The notes beneath the pieces are model-generated. The model worked only from the letters and a program-made list of their open reading frames with translations, had not been told where the DNA came from and made no database searches. A stretch of 64,000 nt of DNA from Litchfieldia salsa (GTDB taxonomy: Bacteria > Bacillota > Bacilli > Bacillales > Bacillaceae_L), in assembly GCF_900104555.1 (NCBI RefSeq), contig NZ_FNJU01000001.1, forward strand, positions 124,001 through 188,000, read 5' to 3'. The translations under genes were made by a program, and so were the position numbers. Positions 1-8,363 of the stretch are shown piece by piece. The first letter of the stretch is position 1. Every line of letters begins with the position of its first letter.

Positions 1-47
1 ACAATCGATAGTCCAATGATTGTATAAATACGCTTGATACTAACCAT
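1..47 (-). CDS. N-terminal fragment of an unidentified gene
   Basis: An ATG preceded by an AGAGGGG ribosome site opens a frame that runs off the left edge of the window. The 15 visible residues begin M-V-S-I-K-R and turn hydrophobic (I-Y-T-I-I-G-L-S-I), as in a signal peptide or a first membrane segment. It lies downstream of phoR on the same strand but beyond the phoR terminator, so it probably has its own promoter. A phosphate-uptake gene such as pstS would make sense here, but that is only a guess from position. Confidence 0.45.
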   Translation of the reverse strand, partial: MVSIKRIYTIIGLSI

Positions 48-129
48 GTAATTCCCCTCTTTCTATAATACTTTGTATCTATCTATTTACGAGTATATGG
101 TGAAAAGGTTTCAAAAAGATTAATTTTCA

Positions 130-162
130 ACAAAAAAAAGAGTGAAGACAGTTGTCCTCACT
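130..162 (-). terminator. Rho-independent terminator after phoR
   Basis: Read on the minus strand, a 10-bp stem (AGTGAGGACA / TGTCTTCACT, one G-U pair) with a 2-nt loop at 141-162 is followed by a run of eight T. It sits about 95 nt past the phoR stop and closes the phoPR transcript. Confidence 0.85.
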
Positions 163-257
163 AATGATCCTTCTTGGATGAAGGGGTTTCATAAACATCA
201 TACATTTCGTTTATGAAGGAAAAAATAATCTATTGTAAATATTTTGTAAAGATTTGT

Positions 258-1994
258 CTACATTCTTTTGAAAGCTAATCTAAAGGAAGTTCCCTCTTCA
301 GGCTTACTAGTAACTGTTATTTCACCATGATGCGCTTCCACTAAATGCTTTACAATAGCTAATCCCAATCCTGTTCCACCAGAATTTCTACTTCTTGCTT
401 TATCAACTCTGTAGAATCTCTCAAAAATTCTTGGAAGTTCTTTTTCATCGATACCAGTACCAGTATCGATCACAAACACTTCAACTACTTCTTTTTTCTT
501 ACGAATATCTACTTTTATTTTTCCATTAGGTGGAGTATAGGTAATTGCATTAGTAATTAAATTGATAAAAATTTGCTTTAACCGGTAAACATCCCCTGAA
601 ATAAAAATATTTTCATCATTGTAAATTAAGTCTAATCGTATCTCTTTTTCTTCTGCTTTTCCTTTTAGCATGATTAGTGTATCTTCAATTAGTTCGTTCA
701 TGTTTACTTGACCAAGATTAAGTTGAAACCCTTGCTGCTCCACCTTGCTCAATTCAAGTAAATCTTCAATTAACGATTGCAATCGTTCACTTTCCTTTAA
801 AATAATTGATAAAAATGATTCCAGTGTTTCTCGATCCTCAAGAGCACCATCTAAAAGTGTCTCTGAAAAACCTTTTATCGATGTGATAGGTGTTTTCAAT
901 TCATGTGATACATTTGCTACAAAGTCCTTACGCATTTGCTCTAGCTTTTTCAGTTCAGAAATATCATGAAAAACTAGGACAATCCCTTTCCATTCATCAT
1001 TCAATCCAATAATTGGTGCACCATATACTTCAAAATGCTTTCGATCAATAGGAAATTGGAGTAGAAGTTGTTTTTTGACGGTCTCTTCCGTCATAAAAAT
1101 TTCTTCAATCAGTGCAACGATTTCTCTGTATTGAATTGATTCATGGTAAAGTTGATTAGAGTAATCAGCGCTTTTAACAGAAAATAACTCCTTATATGCA
1201 CGGTTTGCCAAATTGATATACCCTTTACCATCAATTAATAAGAGGCCACTTCCCATATTTTCAATAAGTGTTCGGAGACGATCTTGCTGCATTTCATGAT
1301 CTCTCGTAACGTTCTGTAAGTTTCTAGCTAGAATATTGATTGATTGACTAAGCATTCCAGTTTCATCAATACTTTCTTCATAGGTTCTAGCTTTATAGTT
1401 TCCTTTAGCTAACTCTATTGCTACTGCAGTTGCCGATTCTATTGGTTTTGTATATTGAGTAGTAATCTTAACACCTAGCATCACAATAACAATTAGAGCC
1501 AACCCCAAACTAGCGATAAGAATAACCCATATATGCTCGTATACCTCTTTTAGTGACTCGACAGGTGTACTTAAAATAACATAACCGTCAAATCCTCCGT
1601 TTTTAATAATTGGTGCACCATAGTAATAGACGTCATATTGGTCATCCGTTAGCTTGAAATTCTTCGTTTTTGATAAATACTGATGGATCATGTCCTCTAC
1701 TTCCTTACCACTGTTAAGAGAGTCAAGAAAGAGGGAGCCATCTTTATTTAGTATTGTTATTCTAGAATCAAGTGATTCACTCATTAATTTTAGGTTTTCT
1801 AATAATTCTGGATGCTGTAATCCTTGATCACTTACATAAAACCCCACTAAGTTCGTTTCTTTTTCCATCCGCTCGTTATAAGTATTAAGATAAAAACCTT
1901 TGAACATTGCTCCTAGTAATATCCCGATACCTACTAAAACGATTGTAATTAAAGTAATAAATCCAAAAAGAAGACGGAAACGAAATTTATTCAT
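258..1994 (-). CDS. phoR: Phosphate-responsive sensor histidine kinase PhoR
   Basis: Membrane histidine kinase of the phosphate-starvation two-component system; it phosphorylates PhoP. From the chosen start the protein has 578 residues: a first membrane segment at about 8-30, an extracytoplasmic sensor region, a second membrane segment near 155-178, a HAMP linker, a PAS domain, the dimerisation helix with the phospho-accepting His364 in S-H-E-L-K-T-P, and a C-terminal ATPase domain with N-A-I-T-Y-T, D-T-G-T-G-I and G-T-G-L-G-L motifs. The ATG at 1994 was chosen over an upstream in-frame start because it gives the family length and N-terminus and overlaps the phoP stop by 8 nt, with GAGGAG upstream. 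Identification is firm. Confidence 0.96.
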   Translation of the reverse strand: MNKFRFRLLFGFITLITIVLVGIGILLGAMFKGFYLNTYNERMEKETNLVGFYVSDQGLQHPELLENLKLMSESLDSRITILNKDGSLFLDSLNSGKEVEDMIHQYLSKTKNFKLTDDQYDVYYYGAPIIKNGGFDGYVILSTPVESLKEVYEHIWVILIASLGLALIVIVMLGVKITTQYTKPIESATAVAIELAKGNYKARTYEESIDETGMLSQSINILARNLQNVTRDHEMQQDRLRTLIENMGSGLLLIDGKGYINLANRAYKELFSVKSADYSNQLYHESIQYREIVALIEEIFMTEETVKKQLLLQFPIDRKHFEVYGAPIIGLNDEWKGIVLVFHDISELKKLEQMRKDFVANVSHELKTPITSIKGFSETLLDGALEDRETLESFLSIILKESERLQSLIEDLLELSKVEQQGFQLNLGQVNMNELIEDTLIMLKGKAEEKEIRLDLIYNDENIFISGDVYRLKQIFINLITNAITYTPPNGKIKVDIRKKKEVVEVFVIDTGTGIDEKELPRIFERFYRVDKARSRNSGGTGLGLAIVKHLVEAHHGEITVTSKPEEGTSFRLAFKRM

Positions 1995-2703
1995 TCCCCT
2001 TTGGCTCCTCAAGCTTATAGCCAAGGCCTCTGATAGTCTTGATATAAATTGGCTTTTTTGTATCTCGTTCAATTTTTTCTCTTAAATGGCTAATATGTAC
2101 ATCCACAATTCTAGTGTCACCTGCAAAATCGTAATTCCAAACTGCACTTAAAAGTTGATCACGAGTTAATACTCTACCTTTATGTTTAGCTAGATAGACA
2201 AGAAGTTCAAATTCCTTTGGTGTTAACTCTAGTCTATTCTCATTAAAGTACGCCTCATAATGCTCAGGTAGGATTAGCAAATCGGAAATAACCAACTTCT
2301 CTGATGTATCTTCTAGTTCAGTTTGAACTTCTACTTGAGTTATTCTTCTTAAAATAGCCTTCACTCTTGCTACTACTTCTCTCGGACTAAAAGGCTTTGT
2401 TAGGTAATCATCTGCACCTAATTCTAAACCGAGTACCTTATCGAATTCGTCATCCTTGGCTGTTAACATGAAAATGGGAGTCGCTATTCGTTTCTGTCTA
2501 AGCTCCTTACAAACTTCAATACCGTCCATTTTTGGAAGCATTAAATCAAGAATAATCAAATCGGGTTGTTCATGAATTGCAGCATTTAAACCTGCTTCTC
2601 CATCCATTGCTGTAATTACCTCAAACCCTGCTTGTTTAAGGTTATACTGAAGCAATGTTACAATTGACTGTTCATCATCAACAACTAATACTTTTTTGTT
2701 CAT
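1987..2703 (-). CDS. phoP: Response regulator PhoP
   Basis: OmpR-family response regulator of 238 residues that controls phosphate-starvation genes. The receiver domain carries the acidic pocket D9-D10, the phospho-acceptor D53 (L-I-I-L-D-L-M-L-P) and the conserved K-P of the last strand. The C-terminal half is a winged helix ending R-G-L-G-Y-K-L. The ATG at 2703 is preceded by GGAGG at 5 nt; a TTG twelve nt further upstream lies before that ribosome site and was rejected. It is translationally coupled to phoR. In B. subtilis phoPR follows mdh directly; here a MaoC-fold gene and a family A repeat lie between. Confidence 0.96.
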   Translation of the reverse strand: MNKKVLVVDDEQSIVTLLQYNLKQAGFEVITAMDGEAGLNAAIHEQPDLIILDLMLPKMDGIEVCKELRQKRIATPIFMLTAKDDEFDKVLGLELGADDYLTKPFSPREVVARVKAILRRITQVEVQTELEDTSEKLVISDLLILPEHYEAYFNENRLELTPKEFELLVYLAKHKGRVLTRDQLLSAVWNYDFAGDTRIVDVHISHLREKIERDTKKPIYIKTIRGLGYKLEEPKGNE

Positions 2704-2746
2704 ATGTTCCTCCAAAATAGTAGATTAAACCCCAGCATCTTCAAGA

Positions 2747-2794
2747 ATTATGTTAAAAAATGTCCTCACATCCACACATGTAAAACAATGTAAG
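2747..2794 (-). promoter_or_regulatory. Candidate Pho box and -10 upstream of phoP
   Basis: On the minus strand two hexamers, CTTACA and TTTACA, lie 10 nt apart (2789-2794 and 2779-2784), followed by a CATAAT -10-like hexamer at 2747-2752. PhoP sites are direct repeats of TT(A/C/T)ACA, and phoPR of B. subtilis is autoregulated, so this is a plausible PhoP site. Only two hexamers fit and the -35 is poor. Confidence 0.3.
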
Positions 2795-2959
2795 TAATTC
2801 TTTCCTAACACAAATCAACCTGCTTCTCTCTCTATCTACTTTTCATTATATTGGAACTTACAGAATAGACCAATCTTTTTGTTTAATAGTTGCTATACTT
2901 TTTTATGTATACGCTTTTATAATGTGAACTTAGCCATATTGTAAAACGTCACATAATTT

Positions 2960-3187
2960 AAGAGGCTCTTTTCTATAGGCTGTTTTCGTATAAATTGTTG
3001 CTTTTAAAGCCGCAGGCTGAATACACTCCGCGTCCAGTGGGTGACCAGTGAGCCTCCTCGTCGCTAAGCTCCTGTGGGGTCTCACTTTGGCCACTGGTCC
3101 CACAGGAGTCTACGTGTATTCAACCTGCTTGTATCTACCATTACAATACTTTATGTCTAAAACAAAAAACTTTGATAAAGAGCCTAT
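2960..3187. repeat. Family A dispersed repeat, copy 1
   Basis: Non-coding element of nested inverted repeats. The outer ends read AGAGGCTCTTT and AAAGAGCC; inside lie GAATACAC/GTGTATTC arms and a perfect CTCCTGTGGG / CCCACAGGAG stem. The same sequence occurs, inverted relative to this copy, at 26010-26232 and 61763-61900. It occupies most of the gap between phoP and the MaoC-fold gene. No open frame of note is inside. Confidence 0.85.
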
Positions 3188-3188
3188 T

Positions 3189-3222
3189 AAAAAAAGAAGC
3201 CAAAAAATTCAGCTTCTTTTTT
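3189..3222 (-). terminator. Terminator of the MaoC-fold gene
   Basis: On the minus strand an AAGAAGC / GCTTCTT stem is followed by a run of T. It overlaps the stop codon of the MaoC-fold gene. Confidence 0.8.
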
Positions 3223-3697
3223 AAAAGTTTTCTAATATTTTACCATCAAGCTGTACTAGCTTTTGTGGAGGTGAAACTGTTATGGTTCCCTCCACAACAT
3301 GATCATCATTATCATCTACTGCAACTACGGTTATTTCTACAATTTTGGCAATCGAATCTACTTTTGTCACTTCAAACAAAAATTCAACAGTCGCATAATG
3401 ATATACATGTTTAGGAAAAGATATTTCTTGTTTTAGAATGTGACTTCCCGGCCCAGGTAAATATTTAGATACTGCTGACGTAATAATACCAGTAAGCATA
3501 ATACTTGGGACAATCGGTTTTTCAAAAGGTGTTTGGGATGCATAATCATGTTGAACATATAAAGGATTCGCATCGTTCGTTAAACCAAGGAAAAGCAACA
3601 AATCCTTATCCTCAATTTTTTCGGTTAACGATAGCTTTTCTCCTATTTTTATTTCATCCACCATTCGACCTAGCTTTCTCTTTTTTCCTAATAGCAT
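3221..3697 (-). CDS. MaoC-like hot-dog fold protein
   Basis: A 158-residue protein with the MaoC/(R)-enoyl-CoA hydratase hot-dog fold. The hydratase-2 motif is recognisable as T-N-D-A-N-P-L-Y (about 40-47). The catalytic Asp (D42) is kept, but the His expected five residues later is Tyr (Y47). The start has GGAGGTG at about 8 nt. It sits between mdh and phoP and has its own terminator. Family membership is clear; whether it hydrates an acyl-CoA is doubtful given the Tyr, and it may act only as a thioester-binding protein. Substrate unknown. Confidence 0.85.
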   Translation of the reverse strand: MLLGKKRKLGRMVDEIKIGEKLSLTEKIEDKDLLLFLGLTNDANPLYVQHDYASQTPFEKPIVPSIMLTGIITSAVSKYLPGPGSHILKQEISFPKHVYHYATVEFLFEVTKVDSIAKIVEITVVAVDDNDDHVVEGTITVSPPQKLVQLDGKILENF

Positions 3698-3754
3698 GAC
3701 ATTAGCACCTCCGCAGGTTTAACCACACAGATATTTTTTAATAAACGAATTAAA

Positions 3755-3873
3755 AAGGCTGCTTCTAGAAGTGTATGCTTAAGCTCCCTTTAATAGTTCG
3801 TAACATATTGTTTATCTTACCAAATGAAGATACAATATACCAACTAATAGGAGCAACCTCTAGAAACAGCCTT
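3755..3873 (-). terminator. Long stem-loop after mdh, probable terminator
   Basis: Two 15-nt arms (3755-3769 and 3859-3873) pair over their full length in the minus-strand RNA, with two G-U pairs, enclosing about 90 nt that contains a further short GCTCC / GGGAGC stem. A TTTTTAATT tract follows the outer stem. It begins 11 nt after the mdh stop, so it probably ends the mdh transcript, though the loop is unusually long. Confidence 0.6.
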
Positions 3874-3883
3874 CTATTATCGA

Positions 3884-4825
3884 TTATTCTAAAATGTTCA
3901 TAACACTTTTAACGGAATCTGCTGACTTTTGCAGTGCAGCTTGTTCCTCAGGTTCTAATTCAAGTTCAATAATCTTCTCAATACCATTTGCACCTAGAAC
4001 AGTTGGTACACCAAGGTAAATCCCATCATACCCATATTCGCCCTCTAAGTATGCAATTGCAGGTATAACTCTTCTTTGGTCCTTAATAATTGATTCAACC
4101 ATTTCCACTAAAGAAGCAGCAGGTGCATAGTATGCACTTCCATTTCCCAGTAAGTTAACAATTTCCCCGCCACCCTTACGAGTACGCTCTACAATGGCAT
4201 CAAGACGATCTTGTGAGAGTAGTTTCTGTAGAGGAATACCACCCGCATATGAATAGCGTACTAATGGAACCATATCATCACCATGTCCGCCCAATACGAA
4301 ACCTGTTACGTCTTTAACGGAAAGATTGAGCTCTCCTGCCACAAATGTTCTGAAACGAGCAGTATCTAAAACTCCTGATTGTCCTATTACGCGATTCTTT
4401 GGAAACCCGGACTCTTTGAATACTGTGTATGTCATTGCATCAACAGGATTAGTTAAAACAATAATATGACAGTTTGGAGAGTACTTCACCACTTCTTGTG
4501 TAACACTCTTCATGATTTTCTGATTGGTTTGTACAAGGTCATCCCGACTCATTCCAGGTTTACGAGCAATGCCAGCAGTAATCACAACAATATCGGAGTC
4601 TACTGTATCTCTGTAATCAGCAGTTCCAATAATATTTACATCAAAACCTTGAACTGGACTAGCCTCAAGCATGTCTAGAGCTTTCCCTTTTGTCGGATTT
4701 TCCATTTGTGGAATATCAACTAACACAACATCTGCTAGCTCTTTTTGTGCTGTTAAGAAAGCTGTCGTAGCACCTGTAAAGCCCCCACCTATAACAGAAA
4801 CTTTTTTTCGTTTGAACTGTGACAT
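3884..4825 (-). CDS. mdh: Malate dehydrogenase
   Basis: NAD-dependent oxidation of malate to oxaloacetate in the TCA cycle. The 313-residue length is usual for the LDH-like bacterial type. The N-terminal Rossmann motif is [12 protein letters not shown] at the end of strand 2 favours NAD. Substrate-binding arginines lie in [10 protein letters not shown], and the proton-relay His in G-G-H-G-D-D-M-V. The ATG has AGGAGG at 7 nt. It is downstream of icd and citZ as in B. subtilis, but a terminator between icd and mdh suggests partial uncoupling. Confidence 0.97.
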   Translation of the reverse strand: MSQFKRKKVSVIGGGFTGATTAFLTAQKELADVVLVDIPQMENPTKGKALDMLEASPVQGFDVNIIGTADYRDTVDSDIVVITAGIARKPGMSRDDLVQTNQKIMKSVTQEVVKYSPNCHIIVLTNPVDAMTYTVFKESGFPKNRVIGQSGVLDTARFRTFVAGELNLSVKDVTGFVLGGHGDDMVPLVRYSYAGGIPLQKLLSQDRLDAIVERTRKGGGEIVNLLGNGSAYYAPAASLVEMVESIIKDQRRVIPAIAYLEGEYGYDGIYLGVPTVLGANGIEKIIELELEPEEQAALQKSADSVKSVMNILE

Positions 4826-4910
4826 TTTATTTCCTCCTAATCATATTATTTTCAAAAAGATATACAACAATCAAATGTAGCTATTCTTTAGAAAATACCC
4901 TTTTAACGAG

Positions 4911-4945
4911 AAAAAAATGTAAGGAGGTGTTATAAACACCTCCTT
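4911..4945 (-). terminator. Terminator between icd and mdh
   Basis: Minus-strand stem AAGGAGGTG / CACCTCCTT with a 7-nt loop, then ACA and seven T. It lies 10 nt past the icd stop. Because the stem contains AGGAGGTG it could be mistaken for a ribosome site, but no start follows. Confidence 0.9.
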
Positions 4946-4954
4946 GTCACCTAA

Positions 4955-6226
4955 TTAACCTAAGTTTTTGATTAGTTCATTTGCAAATTCTGAACAAGCA
5001 ACTTCAGTTGCACCATCCATAAGACGTGCGAAGTCATATGTCACAACTTTAGAAGCAATTGTTTTTTCCATTGAATTAGTAATTAGTTGAGCAGCTTCAT
5101 TCCATCCAAGGTGCTCAAGCATTAATACTCCTGAAAGTAAAACAGAAGATGGGTTTACTTTATCAAGACCAGCATATTTCGGTGCTGTACCATGTGTTGC
5201 TTCAAAGATTGCATGGCCAGTTTCATAGTTAATATTTGCTCCTGGAGCAATACCAATCCCACCAACCTGTGCAGCTAATGCATCAGAAATGTAGTCACCA
5301 TTTAAATTCATTGTTGCAACAACATCAAATTCACGTGGTCTTGTTAAAATTTGTTGTAGGAAAATGTCAGCAATAGAATCTTTAATAATGATTTTCCCTG
5401 CAGCTTCAGCATCGCTTTGTGCTTTGTTTGCAACATCCTTACCTTCTGTCTCAACTAGGCGATCATATTCAGCCCATGTAAATACTTTATCTCCAAATTC
5501 CTTCTCAGCAAGCTCATAACCCCAGTTCTTAAATGCACCTTCAGTGAATTTCATAATATTCCCTTTATGCACTAAAGTGACTGATTTACGACCATGCTCA
5601 ATTGCATAGTTAATCGCTGCACGGACTAGACGAGTTGTACCTTCTTGAGAGACTGGCTTGATTCCAATTCCTGAAGTTTCTGGGAAACGGATTTTATTAA
5701 CACCCATTTCATTTTGTAAGAATGAAATTAGTTTCTCAACTTCTTCTGAACCCTTTGCATATTCAATTCCAGCATAAATATCTTCAGTATTTTCACGGAA
5801 GATTACCATATCAGTATCTTCAGGGCGTTTAATTGGAGAAGGAACTCCATTGAAATAACGCACAGGACGTAAGCATGTAAATAAATCTAGTTCCTGACGT
5901 AACGCAACATTTAATGAGCGGATTCCACCACCAATTGGAGTAGTTAAAGGCCCTTTAATCGCAATTATGTACTCACGTATAACATCTAAAGTTTCTGCTG
6001 GTAACCATTCACCTGTTTGGTTAAATGCCTTTTCTCCAGCTAATACTTCTTTCCATACAATTGACTTTTCGCCATTATATGCTTTTTCAACAGCAGCTTC
6101 TAAAACACGTGAAGCGGCAGCCCAAATATCAGGTCCAATTCCATCACCTTCAATATAAGGAATAATTGGATTGTTTGGTACGTTTAAAACCTCATTTGAT
6201 ACTGTAATTTTTTCACCTTTGCTCAC
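4955..6226 (-). CDS. icd: NADP-dependent isocitrate dehydrogenase
   Basis: Converts isocitrate to 2-oxoglutarate with NADPH formation. Length is 423 residues, as in B. subtilis. Conserved blocks include I-E-G-D-G-I-G-P, the substrate loop around [13 protein letters not shown], the metal-binding N-L-N-G-D-Y-I-S-D and the nucleotide-binding [12 protein letters not shown]. The start is GTG, 8 nt after GGGAGG. It is the middle gene of the citZ-icd-mdh group. Confidence 0.97.
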   Translation of the reverse strand: MSKGEKITVSNEVLNVPNNPIIPYIEGDGIGPDIWAAASRVLEAAVEKAYNGEKSIVWKEVLAGEKAFNQTGEWLPAETLDVIREYIIAIKGPLTTPIGGGIRSLNVALRQELDLFTCLRPVRYFNGVPSPIKRPEDTDMVIFRENTEDIYAGIEYAKGSEEVEKLISFLQNEMGVNKIRFPETSGIGIKPVSQEGTTRLVRAAINYAIEHGRKSVTLVHKGNIMKFTEGAFKNWGYELAEKEFGDKVFTWAEYDRLVETEGKDVANKAQSDAEAAGKIIIKDSIADIFLQQILTRPREFDVVATMNLNGDYISDALAAQVGGIGIAPGANINYETGHAIFEATHGTAPKYAGLDKVNPSSVLLSGVLMLEHLGWNEAAQLITNSMEKTIASKVVTYDFARLMDGATEVACSEFANELIKNLG

Positions 6227-6331
6227 AAAAAAAACCTCCCATAATTTAAATCAATATATAGAGGCCAAAAAAACTGACCTCTCTATTAACTACTATTCCA
6301 TTCTATAAGAAAAGTAGAAAAATATCATGCA

Positions 6332-7450
6332 TTATCCTCTTTTGTCTATTGGAACATATACTTGCTTACCTGGTCCACTATATTCAGCGCGTGGACGTAT
6401 TAGTCTGTTATTATCATACTGTTCTAGGATATGCGCTAACCAGCCCGACACACGGCTTACCGCAAAAATAGGTGTAAACAAATCATGATCTATACCTAAG
6501 CTATGGTAAACAGATGCGGAATAAAAGTCTACATTAGGAGGAAGCGGTTTTGATGTCGTAACAATTTCCTCGATTCTAGTAGACATTTCATACCATTTTG
6601 GCTCACCTGTAAGATTTGTAAGTTTCTCAGACATAGCCTTTAAATGTTTGGCTCTAGGATCACCTTTGCGGTATACGCGATGACCAAACCCCATTATTTT
6701 TTCCTTATTATTCAATTTATCAAGGATATAAGGCTCAACATTTTCTACAGAACCTATTTCCGTTAACATTTTCATTACCGCTTCGTTCGCGCCTCCATGT
6801 AGAGGACCTTTCAATGCGCCAATAGCAGATGTGACACCAGAATACACATCAGATAGTGTAGCTACACACACACGAGCGGTGAATGTTGATGCATTTAACT
6901 CATGATCAGCATGCAGCACTAATGCCTTATTAAACGCTTCTTCTGCTATAGCAGTAGGTTCTTCTCCACTTAACATGTACAAAAAGTTAGAAGCAAAGCT
7001 TAAATCTTTACGTGGAGCAACAGGTTCTAAACCTTTTCTTACTCGAGAGAACGCTGTTACGATTGTTGGGATTTTTGCTTGAAGGCGAACTGCTTTTCGA
7101 TAGTTAGCATCATTATTCATCACATCTGCTTCTTCATCATAAAGACTGAGCAATGAAACTGCAGATCTAAGTGCTGCCATTGGATGTACATTGTTAATTG
7201 GGTATGTTTTAAAATGATTAAGAACTTCCTCTGGTAGCGAAGCATTTTCACCTAATAATTCAACGAGTTCTGCAAGCTCCTTTTGATTAGGTAGCTTTCG
7301 ATGCCATAATAAATAAATTACTTCTTCAAAACTTGCGTGTTCTGCAAGTTCATCAATGTTATAACCCGCATAGGTCAAGGTATCATCAATAATTGAGCTG
7401 ACTGATGATGTTGTCGCCACAACCCCTTCAAGTCCCTTTGTTACTGTCAT
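6332..7450 (-). CDS. citZ: Citrate synthase
   Basis: Condenses acetyl-CoA and oxaloacetate. The 372-residue length and N-terminus (G-L-E-G-V-V-A-T-T-S) match the main TCA enzyme CitZ. The catalytic pattern is present: His in L-H-A-D-H-E-L-N-A-S-T, His in M-G-F-G-H-R-V-Y and Asp in P-N-V-D-F-Y-S. The ATG follows GGGGAG. It is first of three TCA genes, about 105 nt ahead of icd with no clear terminator between. A candidate cre lies upstream. Confidence 0.97.
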   Translation of the reverse strand: MTVTKGLEGVVATTSSVSSIIDDTLTYAGYNIDELAEHASFEEVIYLLWHRKLPNQKELAELVELLGENASLPEEVLNHFKTYPINNVHPMAALRSAVSLLSLYDEEADVMNNDANYRKAVRLQAKIPTIVTAFSRVRKGLEPVAPRKDLSFASNFLYMLSGEEPTAIAEEAFNKALVLHADHELNASTFTARVCVATLSDVYSGVTSAIGALKGPLHGGANEAVMKMLTEIGSVENVEPYILDKLNNKEKIMGFGHRVYRKGDPRAKHLKAMSEKLTNLTGEPKWYEMSTRIEEIVTTSKPLPPNVDFYSASVYHSLGIDHDLFTPIFAVSRVSGWLAHILEQYDNNRLIRPRAEYSGPGKQVYVPIDKRG

Positions 7451-7563
7451 CTTAGATCTCCCCTTTTCTAAAAATCTCCCATTACCTTTTTACTTATTGA
7501 TTTTCCATCTGAGCGGATGCTCAAAAATAAGCCACAATTTGTGTTTTTGAATATTCACTCAAA

Positions 7564-7577
7564 AGAAAATGCTTTCA
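7564..7577 (-). promoter_or_regulatory. Candidate CcpA site (cre) upstream of citZ
   Basis: The minus strand reads TGAAAGCATTTTCT, which fits the palindromic cre pattern TGAAAGCGTTTTCA at 12 of 14 positions. It lies about 115 nt before the citZ start. B. subtilis citZ is glucose-repressed through CcpA and CcpC. An imperfect ATAA-N7-TTAA dyad at 7598-7612 resembles a CcpC box but is weak. Confidence 0.5.
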
Positions 7578-7748
7578 TTTCAGCCTAAAAAAAGAGAATA
7601 AAATCAAATTAATTAGGCTAATAATTGGAACCATAAGAAAATTATGTAGATGGATGCTCAATCTCAAAGTCTATTATATACAATTATCAGACTTTTGTGA
7701 ATCAAAAGAGTAAAAATGAACTTTCAAGTTTCTCTATACTATTAAATA

Positions 7749-8216
7749 TTAGGAGAAGTAATTCACGAATCTCATCACTACATAAGCAATACCAGCTCCA
7801 ATTAATGGACCAACTGCCACTCCCTTAAAAAGAGATACAGCGATAATTGTACCAAATACTAGTGCCGTGGTAATATGAGGATCCTCTGCTAGAAGATTCA
7901 CGCCACCTTTTGCTAATAGTGCCACGATAATTCCTGAACATAATGCAATCCATGCATATGCTGATTTCAAGGCATCTCCTAATTGTTTAAAACCAATTTC
8001 TCCAGTAGCTATGGGTACTAGTACAGCAATTGTTATAACTGTAACACCCCAGTGAATACCTTTGCTTTGTATATATGGAAAAATACGTGTGTCTAGGCCT
8101 GTAACTTTGACAATGAGCAGTGTTCCTACAGCAATCATTAATGATTGATTTTTACCAAAAAATCCAACTATTAATAAGATCAGTAAGAACAACGTTGATT
8201 GATTGAACAACCTCAT
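7749..8216 (-). CDS. ytwI: DUF441-family membrane protein YtwI
   Basis: A 155-residue integral membrane protein, about four to five hydrophobic segments, of the DUF441 family. The N-terminus has the typical L-F-L-L-I-L-L-I-V-G-F-F-G-K-N-Q-S. Biochemical function is unknown. It is upstream of citZ on the same strand and divergent from ytvI, as in B. subtilis. The start ATG follows AAAGGATG. Confidence 0.88.
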   Translation of the reverse strand: MRLFNQSTLFLLILLIVGFFGKNQSLMIAVGTLLIVKVTGLDTRIFPYIQSKGIHWGVTVITIAVLVPIATGEIGFKQLGDALKSAYAWIALCSGIIVALLAKGGVNLLAEDPHITTALVFGTIIAVSLFKGVAVGPLIGAGIAYVVMRFVNYFS

Positions 8217-8363
8217 ATCATCCTTTCTTACACACCCACTTTATATGGTAACATATTTTAAATAATTTATCCAAGTTAACAACCTACCTTTCTAAAAATG
8301 TAATACTTTCCATATACATTACTACAATGTAAAATATGGATAATTAGGTTAGGAGGGAAGCTT

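Noticed and set aside
2960-3187. Insertion-sequence remnant
   Set aside because: Inverted ends exist, but there is no transposase fragment and no clear target-site duplication in any of the three copies. Called a non-coding repeat instead.
4919-4946. Ribosome site AAGGAGGTG on the plus strand after icd
   Set aside because: It is one arm of the icd terminator stem; no start codon or reading frame follows at suitable distance.
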